NCBI GenBank assembly: GCA_021442155.1
Contig: CM038215.1
Coordinates: 212,344,982-212,408,981 of the forward strand
DNA: 64,000 bases
DNA from: Cymbidium sinense
Lineage: Eukaryota; Streptophyta; Magnoliopsida; Asparagales; Orchidaceae
Direction of reading: 5' to 3'
Positions 20,219-35,426 of the stretch are shown piece after piece. The position numbers and the translations under genes were made by a program. The notes under the pieces were generated by a model. That model ran no database searches and was not told the DNA's origin. It was given only the letters and a program-made list of their open reading frames with translations. Numbering within the stretch: the stretch's first letter is position 1; each line of letters begins with the position of its first letter.

Positions 20219-22744
20219 GTTCTTGATTAAAACTATTCCTCATTCCCCATGCTCATAATATGATTAACCATGTGGCTTGTACCCTTAGAGAAATAATATT
20301 CCAAAATCAAAAATAAAATATTATATATTGCCTCCCATCATTTAAGAGAAATCCTATTTAGTCACATACGTCAATACCTTTTAACTCATTGTTTAGAGTC
20401 ACTCTTTACGACTGAGGTTGTAGGATTTCCTCTTTAAAGTTTCCACTCTATTGAAGGAGGTATGTGTTATCATAGTTTGCTGGCTGGTGACTCTAATATC
20501 TAAGCATAATGGTCCACAATCATTTCTACCTTAAGGATTATATATCCAATCCTTAATGACCTATCCTACCACATAAGACTCTTATAAAGCCTATATAATT
20601 ATCATATGTTTGGCCAAATCCATAACTCCATGTTCAATGTAGTTGCCTAAAATGCTATGCAAGGAGTATCATACTTCTCTCTTTAAGTGAAAACATTAAG
20701 TGACTCCATTACCCATAAAAGAAAAGGGCATCTCTACTTATAATAGCAAAGAAAAGATGATGAAAATCTCAAGAGAAGAACACAAAGAGTGGATGTAAAC
20801 ATTTAGGTGACTAATCCAATACAACTCCATTTTGCATGCTCTACATTTTCATACTTTGGTGCATTCATTGCTCTTATTTAAACAATCATTATCATTGATA
20901 TATTATTATCTCACATTTACATAATCACTGCAAGTGATATTATTTTAAAGATAAAAACCTAAGTTTAATTTATTGATCATATCATTAAAATTCATGCTCA
21001 ATTTTTTTTTTTTTTTTGTTATAAAGATAAAGTGTATAAATTTATCTTTATTTTTTTATAAAAAATCACTATCTTCCAAGAATAAAACATTTGCTCACTT
21101 TTTGAAACAATAATATTATGCTAATTTGAAATTAAAGTTCCTTAAGATTAAAATTAAAATTTGAAAATAATCTTTTTTCAATTGTACATGCCATAACATT
21201 TAGTCATAGTTTTACCTTTGGGAAGAAAATCTAAGATGATTTATTTCTGAGCATAGATATTTTGATGTCTAAAAATATGAGGCAATTAATGTCTTTGATA
21301 AATATATATAATTAAACATTGATCTTAACATATCTCTTAATTTTTAGAGTGCCTATATTTGAATTCAAAACCTTTGTAAGCAATTATAAGACTATTTTAT
21401 CTCCATTTTAAATAAACTTATAGTTGAAATGTGATTTTGAAGAGATAATTATGATAAACCATATATCACACAATTGCTATGTTATTTTAAGGTACTCAAA
21501 GACTATGGAAAACATCAAATGCTCAATAGGAATAAATTTAATTCATATAATTGTGTATGAATTTTAAGGTACTCAAAGACTACATGTGAACACCAACTAA
21601 TTCAAATAACCAGTTCCAACATGAATACTATAAATAACCAAAATCATAATTTTAACAACTTCATAAAAAATAATAACTAAATCTATTATTTTAATCACAA
21701 TATTTAAACAACAATACTTAGTTCATTATTTTAACTACACTGAGACAACAAAAACCAAATTCAAAGATAAAACTTGGGAAAAACTTTTTAAATCATCGAA
21801 TAAAAAATAATTTATAGTCAATCAAAAGATCTTGCAACAATTCAACCTAAAATTTATTCAATCAAACCAAAAAAAAAAAAAAAATCATTTTAAAATTAAA
21901 TTACTTGAAAAAACATGATTATTTCTTTTTTGTGTACTTTCATTTACATTACCTGAACTTATCGATAATCATAGGTAAATAATAAGAATTAATATTTGTT
22001 GATACCATGCTTTGTTCTGCATAAAAAATAAGTCTGAAAATTTTCATAATTGTTAAGCTAACAAGCAATGAATATATAGGGCTTTTCATTATGATTTGGC
22101 GTACTATTCAAATTATAGCAAAATTTTAAAAATAATACAAAAGCAACACAACCAAAGTAATCAATAATTTCATCATATATTCATCAGTCACTGATTTGGT
22201 GACAGCCATAGAGAAAAGTCCGTATTTATATTAACTTCTCCAGCAAATAAAAAAATACAAAAACAAGGACCACATAAGATAATAAATAAAAAATTAAGTT
22301 GTTTCAGACGATGGTTTCCCCGCAGAAGCATACAAATTAGTAACAAGTGAGAGAGAAGAGAAACAATCAAACTGTATGTGAAACTGGCGAAACATGGAAT
22401 CCCCAGCTCCAATTACAACCAAGCAAAGAACAGTAAAAAAAACCTGCAGGATTAAGCAACAATGCTTTAGTGATCGATGCAAATGATCAAACTCCTTGGG
22501 CATATTTGGGATTAATTTTATTTTGGAATTTTTTTATATTTATGTTATTTTTAAAACTTAATTATTTAATGTATTTTTGAATGTTCTTTTAAAAATAATT
22601 TTGAGTGTTTTTGAGTATTTTTAAAAATAATCATCACTACTAGCTAGCCATTTATTGTCGAGCCATCTATTGTCATTATTGTTGGCTGTTATAGTCATCG
22701 TATCGCATTCTGTTGTCACCATAATTATCATCACTATCACATAA

Positions 22745-22781
<37 letters not shown>

Positions 22782-22946
22782 TTTATTTAAAATCAAAATA
22801 AAAATATAAAATAAAAAAAATAAAAGTGATCCTAAATAACCCCTTAAAATAATGGCTAGAATTGAAGAAGAAGATGCTTGGATAAAACTAGAAAATGAAG
22901 AAGCAAACCATATATCCACGGAGCTGAAGCATGATAATGCAGGAAT
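20219..22946. other. Downstream flank of the kinase gene, no gene recognised
   Basis: AT-rich. The string 'ttttaaggtactcaaagact' is present twice (about 21487 and 21568). The part next to 22946 may include the 3' untranslated region of the kinase gene, but no poly(A) site can be fixed. An open frame of 74 codons at 22188-22412 resembles no known protein. An AT microsatellite lies at about 22748-22775. Confidence 0.45.
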
Positions 22947-23093
22947 TCACATATCCAGAAGTGATATTGCTGGAGCTGGCTGTGGTGGAGACTGTTTAGT
23001 TACGAGGAGGGGTAAGAGTGCCTTCACCACAATGCTCATGTTTGGCCTGAACTCAGCTTCATACTGTACGCATAGAGCAGCCACTGCTGCAAG
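22947..23093 (-). CDS. PTI1-like: PTI1-like kinase last exon with stop
   Basis: Acceptor 'actgtag'; 48 codons and TGA (22947-22949). Encodes [20 protein letters not shown], then the IVVKAL segment and a Pro/Ala-rich tail ending LLDM, as usual at the C-terminus of the kinase domain and variable tail. Confidence 0.93.
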   Translation of the reverse strand, partial: LAAVAALCVQYEAEFRPNMSIVVKALLPLLVTKQSPPQPAPAISLLDM

Positions 23094-26000
23094 CTACAGT
23101 ACCAATTAAATAAACACTATTAAATTTTGCTGCTAATGATGGATAGTAGAACAGGTTCCAGCCATGTAACTTATGCACGTAGTAAGAGGACAAACAAGCA
23201 ACAAAGCTTTCTTAACAAGTTCTGAGAATATAAAAGCAACAAAGCCAGCCATTGAGGAAGAGAGGGACCTTCGCAACACCTTTTGCTGAATATTCACCCT
23301 TTAACCTTGGATCGACACATTGTTTCACCTTATCCTCACTCAATCGCGGAGTAGCCTTGATAACAGAAAGACGAGAACATATAAGTAGTTAAGGGAAGAA
23401 GTCGAGAGCATCCTTTGTAATGAAGAGGTTTAAAATTATATTTTCAATTAAATACAAGACTGAAGTCCACAAATTCGTTAACCCACCCAAGTAACCAGAC
23501 TCTGCTGTCCTCTAGGCATTGTATGATCAACAGGCTTTCTTCCAGTCAGAAGCTCCAAAAGAACAACACCAAAGCTATATACATCGCTTTTCTGTGTCAG
23601 CTGTCCAGTCATGGCATATCTGAATATCAATATAACAGATTAGGCGGCTTCTATTGGAGTTTAAATCATCTAAAAAATTACTTTCACTTGTAGCTGGAAA
23701 TTTATAATAAACCAGCACAGGATCACAGGAACCTTTTTTCAGAGTCCAAAGAAAGCGTTACATTGATAAAACAAGTACAAACTGTTTATGCTATAAAACA
23801 AGTTTATTTCAAACAATAGGTCAAGCTACTATGTTGATTTAGGAGCAAGTTCATCCAAGAAATGTTGCTTGACTTTGCATGGAACAGGGGCAACTTGAAA
23901 AATCTAATTTGGCGAGTTTTTTGACCAAATCGAATGTTGGCACAATATTACCTAAGAATAATTAGCAAGTCAAAACCTTATCAGCACAAACTGCATTGAC
24001 TGATAGAGTATCGGTAGGATATTATGTTCGCTTTAATTTCAGAAGAAAATTATGCTGGTTCTCTAAATACCGCGTCACATTTTAAAATGTAGTATTAAAA
24101 AACAATAAGTTAAATTACAAACCAGTTAAAATACAATGTTATATGTTAAACAACATTTTAAAAACAATACAAAACTTGACACCCGCAGCATAATAGTACA
24201 TTAATTCTGAGTATATGACATGATATTACCTGTAGGCAAATGCTATTTTACTTGATCATAGTACCATTCTCAGCTTCTTATAATTATATGGCAAATGTGA
24301 GTCATCATTGAACAGTAGGAAAGAAAAAGGAGAGAGTGTGGGTAATATCCAAAAACACATTATCACTGAAAAAAATAGGAGAGAGAGAGTGTGTAATATC
24401 CAAACACGCATTAATTAGGTATATCAAAAGAATTTTTAAACATAAGGGCAATTGATTACATGGAGTTTTGTTCAGTTCTAAATCACGATATCGTAAACTG
24501 GCAACATTGATTCAACACAAAATCGACGCCACAATTCTACTATAAAAAAAAAAAAAAAAAAACATGGCAAAGGTGCGAGTCATCACTGAACAATAGAAAA
24601 TAAATAAGAAAGAGAGAGTGTGTACTATCCAAAAACACATTAATCATGTAAATCAAGAGCATTTTTGAACATAAGGGCAATTGATTACATGGAGTTTTAT
24701 TCAGTTATAAATCAAATCTTCTCAATAGAAATGTTATTTATATTTGAATAGATTTGACTCCTATTAAATATAAGGGTCGTCACCCAGTACGTCGGCCAAA
24801 ACTATTGATAAAACTGGTGTAATAATCAAAAATCAGAAAAAAAAAAAAAATCCAATTGCCGCGATGATTAGCCACAAATAGAAGCGAAAGGGGCCTTCGG
24901 TTTGGTTTACAACCAACAACTGAAAGAGAAAAGCAGAGGGAAAAGGGGAAGGCGGCTTCCTTGTGTGTGTAAGCAGCACCGTGCATCGACAACATAGAGT
25001 AGGAGGAGAGCCTTCTGTGCCGTCGAGGGGAAGGAGGAGGGAAACCCTGCAATGGGGAGGAAGAGTCAGTGCGTGCCTCAAGTGAGGCGGCTTCCCCTAC
25101 GACATTGAGCCATGGAGGCTTTCATGCACCAAGAGAGGAGGGAGCGACCAGAGGCGTCGTCCCTGACAGGTTAGGCTCCGAATGAGGGAAGGAGGAAAGA
25201 GGTAAGTAAATAGATGATATATATAATTATATATTTAATTTGAAAATATGATTTTCTCTTTATTATTCTAAATTTAACTTAGGATTTATAGATTTCAACA
25301 ATGAATTTAATTTGAGAATATGTAACATAAATCAAATTTCAGTAATTAAGTATTAAATCTTTATATATAAAATATAATTGTAAATTAAATGAAACATTAA
25401 ACCTATTCTAAGTTATATTATCATTAATTAATTAAAAATCATTTTAAGAGAAATGATAAACATTAAATAAAAATAAAATTTATTTATATTAAGTCACTTT
25501 AACACTTAATATTTTTTGTATTAAGAAAATAATAGAATTAGAGTATATATGGCTAACATTATATAAATATAAATTAAAATTAAAGTTAAATTAACTTGAT
25601 TTAGAAAATATCTGATAAAATATTGATGAATGTGACGTTAAATAATAAAAAAGATATACATGAGTATCGTGACAAGAAATAAATAAAATAAAATAATTTG
25701 CTTTGTAATATCGATCAATATTTTATTTTATAGGAACTTATTAAAATAAGAAATAAGTGTTAGAAAATTGAGAAAAAAATTAATTATGTTCTTAAATTTA
25801 TGATAAAAGTTTATTTATTTTCCTGTGATAAAATACATTTGTATATAATTATGACTTTTTTCCTGTACTGCAAATTGTGATTGATTTTCCCATTTCTTCA
25901 TATTGAATAATAACAAATCTTAGATCATTATTACTTCCTTTCATTAAGCGATTTATTGTTATAAATTAATATACATAGTTATATAAATTGTTTACTATGA

Positions 26001-26853
26001 ATATGTATGTTTGAAAGTGGAGTTCACTTTATATGCTTGGTGAAAATATGCGATCTTGAAAAAAAGGCCAATGGAATTGACAAATGATAATGACTACTTG
26101 TCCTTTAGATGAGTTTTGGTAAATTATTTTCTTTTGGTAAAGGTTTAGACGGTGACTCCTAAAATGGATGATAAATATAAAAGTAAGGTTCATAAGAAAT
26201 GCTCATTTGTACATACCTTCTATATGTTTGATTGTTTGAGAAATTTTTTTTATGTACATGTTAGCAATCTATCATGCATACTATTTCTACTTTCTTGTTT
26301 TACTATAGGTAAAAGCATAATTCACCCACTGAATTTTTATTCAATTGCAAGTTTATATTTTTTAGGTAATCATTCCTAACTAGATGGATGATAAAAGAGA
26401 GGGTTACGTTTATCGTCGTAGAGAGACTTCAAGAGATAGGTATTATGTTGGTTATGTTGATTTATGTTTTAAATTGTATTTCATATGAATTATATTAGCA
26501 GATATGTTATATGTGTGAACAAATTGTTAATTGTGTTGTGGATTATAGTGACTCTTATATGAGTTGGAGAAATATATTATATAATTTTGTTTAAGATTGG
26601 AAATATTAGGTAAGGTTTTTTTAATCTCCGTCTCACCGCGGTATTCCAAGCTCAGGAGGTAGTCGTGACAGATGATCATCCCAGCATTGCATATCAACAA
26701 CCCCCTTGACACTAATTGGTCTAATCCAATCTGAATAGTATGAGTCGAGAACTCTAAGATTTTCTATCAAAGACGCATCTTATTAGAGCTTTTGCTAATT
26801 TGCACGGGTTTATAAAATAGTCCACCTATAATAATTTTATGAAATTTTCAGCT

Positions 26854-26903
<50 letters not shown>

Positions 26904-29900
26904 TTTTCATGTGAACATTTAAATAATACATACATTATTTATTTTACAATAATATAACGTGACATCAGAGAATCTTAGTAAATCAATAAAGCATGTTTTT
27001 AAGCTGTGCAAATAATCATTTGCATCTGAATTAGATATGCCAAAAATATCTAAATATAATGTACAAAATATTCACATGTAGTAGTAGAAACAATGGCAAC
27101 TAATAGTCCTATGAAAATTTGAATTTGAGTTAATAATTACAAGTCTCACCTCAAGATTTAGGCTAAGATCATAATATACTTAACACTTCCTTGAATATAA
27201 AGCTTATAAAATCAAAATCCTATTAACACTTAAAATTCTTAAATTAAACATCTCATGTAGCATTTTTTTATAATTTTGTAGATATTATTCATATATTTTG
27301 GATGTAGTTATAATTTTCATTTAATTGCCCATTATATGATTTACAAAATACATCTTTATATAATTACATAGTATACCGATACTCAAATACTTATTAACTT
27401 ATCCAAATTAAAATTTTCTATTAATTATTCCTTCTAGTTTGTGCCATTAATTGAACCAACTATTAAACTGAAACTAAGAAAGAATGTATTTGATTTCATT
27501 ATGGTCACACACATATATATATATATAGTTATACTTTTAACTATTCAGTAAGCCAGACAATACTCAATTTTATGAAAGGCCTTCAATATAGGAGAAAGAC
27601 AAAACTTCAAAATGCAAGACAAATCTTCCAACTGATGCCAGAGTTTTTGTCATCACCCCAAGAAACAAAAAATCAAATAAAATGGTGACATGTATGCTTA
27701 AAATTCTAGATCAATTAAGTTTAATTTTATTTGACTCTGTTGCTTCACATTCATTCATTTTTGATAGTTTTTATACCAATTTGCATGCTTATACTATTTA
27801 TTTTACACCTACCTTTGAATGTTGTGATACCTTTTGGTGATAGTTTGTGTACATATAGAAAATACATTTTGGACAATTGTGATTAAAGTAGACATTGCCT
27901 ACGGAAATAATTATTATACTAATTAGACATTTTGACATTATTTTGGGCATGGATTGGTTGATCAAATATTTTGTAACAATTAAATGTTGAAAAAGATGAG
28001 TGAAACTTAACATACCTGGCGAAAAATCATTTTATTTTTTTTGTAATAAGAAATATAATATCTTTTTTTATCGATGCAATGAAAATGGGCAAATATTTGA
28101 AAGTGGTGAATTTGTATTTCTGACAAAATTAGAAGTGTTGAATAAAGATGTGCTAGACCTAAAAAATATTCTAGTAGTCTCTGAATTTCTTGATAGGTTT
28201 TTTGAGGAATTGCCAAGTTTACCACTAGAATGAGATGTGATGTTTGGGATTAATGTGCAATCAGGTACAACTATTATACATAAGTCTTCCTACAGAATGA
28301 TACCTAAAGAATTGCAATAATTAAAGTATTAGTTGCAGGAACTGAAGGATAAGAGATTCATTAGGCTAAACAATTCACTCTGAAGAGCACCAGTATTATT
28401 TGTTAAGAAGAAGGAAGGATCTATGCAATTGTGTATTGACTAGGGAATTAAATAAAGTCACAATCAAAATAAGTACTCACTGTCAAGAATCGATGATTTA
28501 TTTGATCGACTGGAAGGGGCTACAGTATTTTCCAAGATTAATCTGAAGTCATGATATCAAGGTCAGAGTCAAGGATGTAGATATCACTAAAACTACATCT
28601 AGAATCAATCATAGTCAATTATGAATTTCTTGTAATATTAATGTTTCTATAGTTTTTATGGATTTGATAAATCGCATTTTCAAACCGCATGTGGATCAAT
28701 TTGTTATTATCTTCATGGATGATATTTTGACCTATTCCAAAACTGATGGAGAGTTCTGGATGCACATCATTGCATTTCTAAGTCATATTGTCAGTGGTGA
28801 AGAATTTTTCATTGATACTCAGAAATAACAACAACACTAGAATAGCCTACTCCTAAAAATGTTATAGAGATTCACAATTTTCTGGGTCTGGCAGATTATT
28901 ACAAAAGATTTGTTTAAGTGTCTTTTAAATTGCCTTATTCGACAGATAATTTAGAGCTAACAGCCATTGTGTTTGCTCTCAAAATTTGGAGACACTACTT
29001 ATATGGAGTGAAGTGTGAAATCTTTACTGATCATCAAAAGCCTTAAGTATATCTTTAGACAAAAATAATTAAATTTAAGATAGTGAAGGTGGCTAGAGTT
29101 CATTAAAGATTATGACCCAGAGATTTAATATTGTTCAGTAAAACAAATGTGGTGGTAGATGCTTTGAATCGCAAATCTATGAATTGATCAAAGAAATAAA
29201 TGCCCTATAGTTGGAAGTTAAAAGATATGATAATAATGAGTATTTGTATCAATTGACAGTGCAATCAATTTTAATTGACAGAATTAAAGCTACACAGAGA
29301 TGGGACAGTGAATATCATAAATTTGTTAAGTGAATTCAATCTGGTAGGATTTTACATAGACGCAGAAGTTATAATTATGGGTGTCAAGTGACACTAATTT
29401 AAGATAAGAAATTTTTCGTGCATTTGTATTTTTGAAAGTCATACCTATGAAAGGAATAATCAGATTTGATCAGGGAGAAAAATTGAGCCATAAATACATA
29501 GGACTATTTGAAATTATTAAAAGAATTAGCAATATGATTTACATTCTTAATTTTCCATCTAAATTGCTAGATATTTACATTAATTTTCACATATCAATGT
29601 TAAGAAAATAGATCATAGATATGAAATAGAGAATTACACATACAAAATTGAAGTGCAACTGGATTTAACTTATATTTTGAAGCTAGAAAATTTTTAGAAT
29701 TTGATGTTAAGAGATTGAGAAATAGCCAAATTCCTCATGTTAAGATTAAATTGAAGCACAGGCCAGTTAAGGAAGCCAACTGGAAGGATGAGCAAGATAT
29801 AAGATAGAAGTTTCCTTCCTAGTCAAATAATTACTAAGGAAATTTCAAAGACGAAATTTTTATAAAGAGGGGAGGATTGTAATATCCAAAAACAAATAAA

Positions 29901-32900
29901 CTAGGTAAATCAAAAGCATTTTTCCCACATTTCATTGTTGACCTCCATGTATGCGCCATAAGTTAAGTTGAGTTCACAGGATGAATTCGACGAGCTTCAA
30001 TCAGAGCCAAAATGCACTATACATTGCCAAACTTAGTCGAAATGACCTCCGATCGACAAACGGACTTTGTCATCGCATTCAGAACATCAAAATTAATCAG
30101 AATATACATAATGCACAATTTGACGATCGACCAATCAAGAAGAAAATTCATTGACGTGCATACGCGCATATCGAGGTCGAGAAGCCACGACGATGCCCAA
30201 ATGACTTTCTTTTACGAAATTGATTGCGACGTTAGCGTCAAAACGTCGAAACCTTTCAAATGAGACTCTTCACGCACCAGTCAGTGCGAATGTCAGCGGT
30301 TGGGGACACGCAATGCCGACTTGAACAAAATGGCTCGATCGAAAGCGGACAGCGTCGTTGTGTCCAAATATCGAAATAACTTATAACCAACATATATATT
30401 AACTATATAATGACATCGTCACAAAAATAGAAATTTGGGTTTATTTTCACTCAAATAAGCAAAGGGGCTTATATTAATAAGATAACCCTAACTCCTATTC
30501 ACGCGATACCCCACGCGCGAAGAGCTCTCGAACTCTCTCATCCGTTCGTTCTTCCCAGCCGCGCAAGCATAGTAGCCAAACAAGCCTCTCCCCTTTGGTT
30601 CCTCCTCTCATTCTCGTCCATCTCGAGCGGCACAGGAGATCCCAATCCCGTTAGTCCCTTATAATAGCAGAACCTCGAACCTCTGCTCTTGCAGAAGCCA
30701 GGGAAGAGAAGGGAGACGTTGCCAAGGTAACCCTCATTCTTTCCTCCAACCCGCCCCCCTTCACGCACTTCTGCTTGTTTAAATCCTGTAAATTAGCCTA
30801 CATACAGGATTTGATAAATCTGGATTTAACCATGCCAGAGCAACTTTAGCAGATTACACCAAGCTGTGGATTTAACTTGTCCAAGAATACTGTTTGGTTG
30901 GATTTAAGTTAAATTTGGCTTAAACCCAGCTCAAATCCCGATTTCCTCCCCCTGTTCCTAGCATAAGACGAGCCAAACATCTTTTTACCCATTTCCCGTT
31001 ATTGCATGTTCTGCTTATAGCTCATAGTTTAGGAGGTAGAATGGGCCATAAGAACTCATGCTCATTCAAGCCCAGAATCTGGATTCTGAATCCAAATCTT
31101 AAAGCAAACAAAAAAAAGATGAAAAGTAAAATATGAGGAGATTGAACTTATCATTTCTAATATTAGATAAGATGTGTTATGATTGTGTCTTGTTACCAAA
31201 TAGTTATTCTATTATTGAACTAGAGTGAAATAACTGAGACATGGGGTTCATAGGATTTAATATTGTCATTCTTATTGCTTGATAGAACTTAAGTTAAGCA
31301 TAGCCCAAATCCTAATTTTGGAAGTCAGCAACCCTTTGAGCAAGGCCATAAAACTTGAAGTTATTAATATCTCTTATTCAGCTTGCTTGGGTTAAAGTTT
31401 ATCTAAGAATTTACAATCTCTTTTGTTCCAACATTGTTCCATATGTGCTACAAATATAATGGTTAATCATTAAAATAAGTACCCGCACACGCCTTTCTTA
31501 GCGTGACGGGGAAATATGTGTTTCAACAAGTACCTTAGAGCCCCATACATGTTTTTCTTGGCATGGTGGGATGTCGCTCAAAATGGTTATACCCATACAC
31601 GCCTTTGGTGTGGTGGACAAACATAAGAACCCATCTATGGGACGATGCGAAATCTTATCAAACTTCACCAAACTAAAAGACGACATGTAAATAATATAAA
31701 AAATCTAAATAAATTGCATACACCTTTTGACGGAAAAATCTATTCAGTTCTTAGAGTTTCATCTTCTCTTGCATGAGATGACTGATTATTTATACACACT
31801 GGCATGGTAGACTCTCAGTATGCGACGATCAGGATCTTTGTCAAAATCGCCAAACGACAAGGCATAAAATCTTAATAAAATTCAACTACAAACTAAAATT
31901 AATGTTTTAACTTGACATTGCAAGTATATAAATACACACACGCCTTTCTTTGACAAATTGTGTTACATCAGTGCTTGAGATGCATGCCTTTCTGGCATGG
32001 TGGGATGTCGATGGATACATGATACTTTCTTGGCATATGTAGTTGTAACCCTATGTGGGTTGATCAAACAAATTTCAACTTTATCTAAATTATAAACTGA
32101 TAAAACTCAATCAAAATAAGAAATAATATTTAAATCTAAGTTGAATCAATTTTAAATTAAATAATATATTATCTTTAAACTTAGTGTCGAGAATCTACAT
32201 GATTATGGGTCTTACCAGAATTATTAAAAACCTTAAAAAAATCAAATGAATATATTATAAGAATTTCAACTTGATAAAATATAGAAGCTAATTACGTCAC
32301 GGCGGTATGATCCTCATTATTAAATTAATAGAGTTGACAGGATCTGAAATGATACATTCACCCCGATGATGGCTGTGTTGAATAGAGATTTCAATTGGAG
32401 GGGATACTACTATTAACACATGTTTAAAATTTTAAATCAAGTTAATATAAATTAAGTATCAATTCAAATGCAAAATCCAACATATTATTAAATGTTAAAT
32501 GCTTAAATTGAATCTTTAAAACTTCCTCAATTCACCTTTTATTCTTGAAGGCGACAAATTAAAAACTTCTTATAAAGGCCAGTCAAATCAGTGTTCTACA
32601 TATCCACTCATTAATCATGATCGTGGGTGTCCACATTGCGTGGCTGACCGTGGGATCCATATATGATCTACGATCGAGTCTTACACGGTGGTTCCGCCAA
32701 ATGATATCATTATATTACGGTCATCCGTTACTCCCATGATTCGCTTTGAGTTGTGAATCATAGGGTATACTGATAAGGCAAAATCCTCCTGGTAAGGTAG
32801 ACTTAAGCATGTCTTACAACACCACCCAAGTTTTTGACGCGCAAATTATAAGGATCCCCTTGTCATTCTACCTCCTCGACTAAGTAGGCCTAGACGACGA

Positions 32901-35393
32901 GATGATGGAATTATGGGATCTAGATCGAGCATATCACCGTACCCCCAACCATCCGCTTTAGGTTAAATATAATGAATTTCATAAATTTAAATTCCAAAGC
33001 TCCACATTGCTATCGCATTAAGACTAAACTTGTCGAAAGTTCTCTCTCGGATTGAGATGGATAATTAACTATAGGTGCTTGCTTTATAAATACCAAATCT
33101 AAGTCCTCACAAAATAAGGCAAATCTCCGATGTCTTCTATTATTATTATCTTTTCACTATATCACTCTCTTCATCGAGAGATCGGTGGTGAATTTTCGGA
33201 GCCCACATTCATTTTAAAATATACCCCAATTTTCACACATCTCAAAAATTATCATTGCACATTTCCATAAAATTCTACATTTCATTTTGAATAATGTGTG
33301 TGTATATATATATATAAACACGTTCACACACTCACACATATACATACATATATGGTGTGTATTATAACTTAATGCTTTTATTTAATTAAAACTAAATCAA
33401 TTCTTTATTAATTTTAAATTAGTTGTAGGTTACGTATGGTAAAGGCCTAAGTAAAATGACTAAGAATAGAGACTAAAGAAAAGGAAAAATAGCATTATGA
33501 ATGTGAATTTGAGAAAGAAAAATGAGATATATCTCTTTATAATTATATTGTTTGATTAGACAATTTCCTAATGATTCCATATATTTCTTCATTTGATTTG
33601 ATTTCTATAGCCAACTATGAAGCTTTGGTAGTAGGACAATTGGAGGAAATCAAGAAAGAAAATGATTAAGTATAAATCAATTAGAAATATTTGGCATTAG
33701 TTGGCTTGGAATTGAAGATTTGATGATGTTGAGGTAATAAAATGATATTTATGGTCAAAAAATAGATGTATATTATATAGTAGAGTTGTTAAATCAAAAG
33801 AATTGTATTTCATGTGGTTTATTTAAGAAAATGTGAAGTATGTCACGAGTTTGGACAAAATATCAAGGTGAGACATGCAATTGTTAAATTAAGTTCAAAA
33901 TCTCTATTAGATTGATGTTTGTCACTGTCTACTTACTATAGTTTATATGGTGTATTGCATGTAGACATTTCTATCATATTATGTACAAATCCAATTGATT
34001 ATCTGCATAACTTTATTAAGTATGATTCATTGATTTAAAATAATTATAGTCAAGTTAGACTTCTTATTGTCATGCAATATTATTATGCATGATGATAAAT
34101 GATTTAATGTAATTTTATGTAAATGTGCAAATAAAATTAATTTCAATGATAAGCAAAAAAAGTCATGAAATTTATCATGGGCAGACTGTTTACAATAACT
34201 TACGTAAATAGATAAATGTTTTGACAAGATTAGCCTTTGGTAAAAAAATTTTAAAATTCTACTATTAACATTTATATTGGATTAAACCAATTAGTGTTAA
34301 GAGAGCTATTAGTATACAATATATGCAATATTAAGATGACCAATCTTACCAATAATTTTAGTAGATGAGTTGGGTGTCGACCCCTATAATATGATAAGAA
34401 TTAAGCTTATGTAAGTATAAATGACATTTCTAACAGATAATCTAACTTGAAATTGAATTGATACTTAAAAAAGAATTGCATTGCTGATTATTATTTATAT
34501 TTCATAACATTGCATATTTCTATTCAATGTTTACACATGAAAGAATGTCTTTTATTACTGTTATATTTATGCAAACTTTAATTTTATCTACATAGTTTTC
34601 TATCATGTATTAAATTTACTTTAACATTATTTGTAGCATTGGGTTATTAGCTTAAGATATTACACATCGACTTACATACAAGAACACTTAGGAGGGTAAT
34701 AACCAAAAAAGATCTTTTGACATGTACAACTTTTGGTGTATAATTTTAGAAGATTACAAAGCCTTTTTAGGATATGTAAAATTTACAATTAAGTTGTTTT
34801 AAATACTCTCTATTTTTGTTAGAATTTAATTTTACACACTTCTTATTAATATGATTTAAATATGAAAAGATTGTTAAAAGAATTTAAAATATAAAATTTG
34901 CTCGTGATAACTTTATGAGATTCAGTTTGCACCTACTTGTTTGAAATTAGTACATATCAAGAAGAGTTAATGGAAACTGCATTTGATTGAATTATCTTCT
35001 TTTGTTAAGCTAACTTGGGAAAAAGGATAATTTGGTGTGACATTTTTTGTGTGGTGGGATGATCCATACAAGCCTTTTCTTGACATAATGTAAATCAAAT
35101 ATTAGTAATGTTGAAAATAAGTACCAATAAACATCTTAATGTGCAGAAAAAAATTATTTACAATTTTTACGTTGGTACATGAATACCTAAAAATAGAACT
35201 TAAAAATATGACAAATGAAATTAAATTACAAAATGATATAAGTCATTAAAAAAAATTGAAAAGAGTTAGAATAAGAATACAAAATAGAACTTGATTTAAA
35301 AACTCATATGCAAACATAAAATCTCCTAACCACGCTAAGAATTTAATTGAACTTAGATCTCATTAACACTCATTTGATGAACTGAATTTGATG

Positions 35394-35426
<33 letters not shown>

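Noticed and set aside
22188..22503. Hydrophobic minus-strand frames near the end of the kinase gene
   Set aside because: No homology, no splice connection to the kinase, and low-complexity hydrophobic content expected by chance in AT-rich DNA.
24780..25081. Minus-strand frames with Ser/Pro-rich content
   Set aside because: They lie in the GC-rich part of an LTR, as do similar frames at 57043-57366 and 59834-60244.
30538..30768. Gly/Arg-rich minus-strand frame
   Set aside because: Inside the presumed LTR and leader of the intronic gypsy element, without homology.
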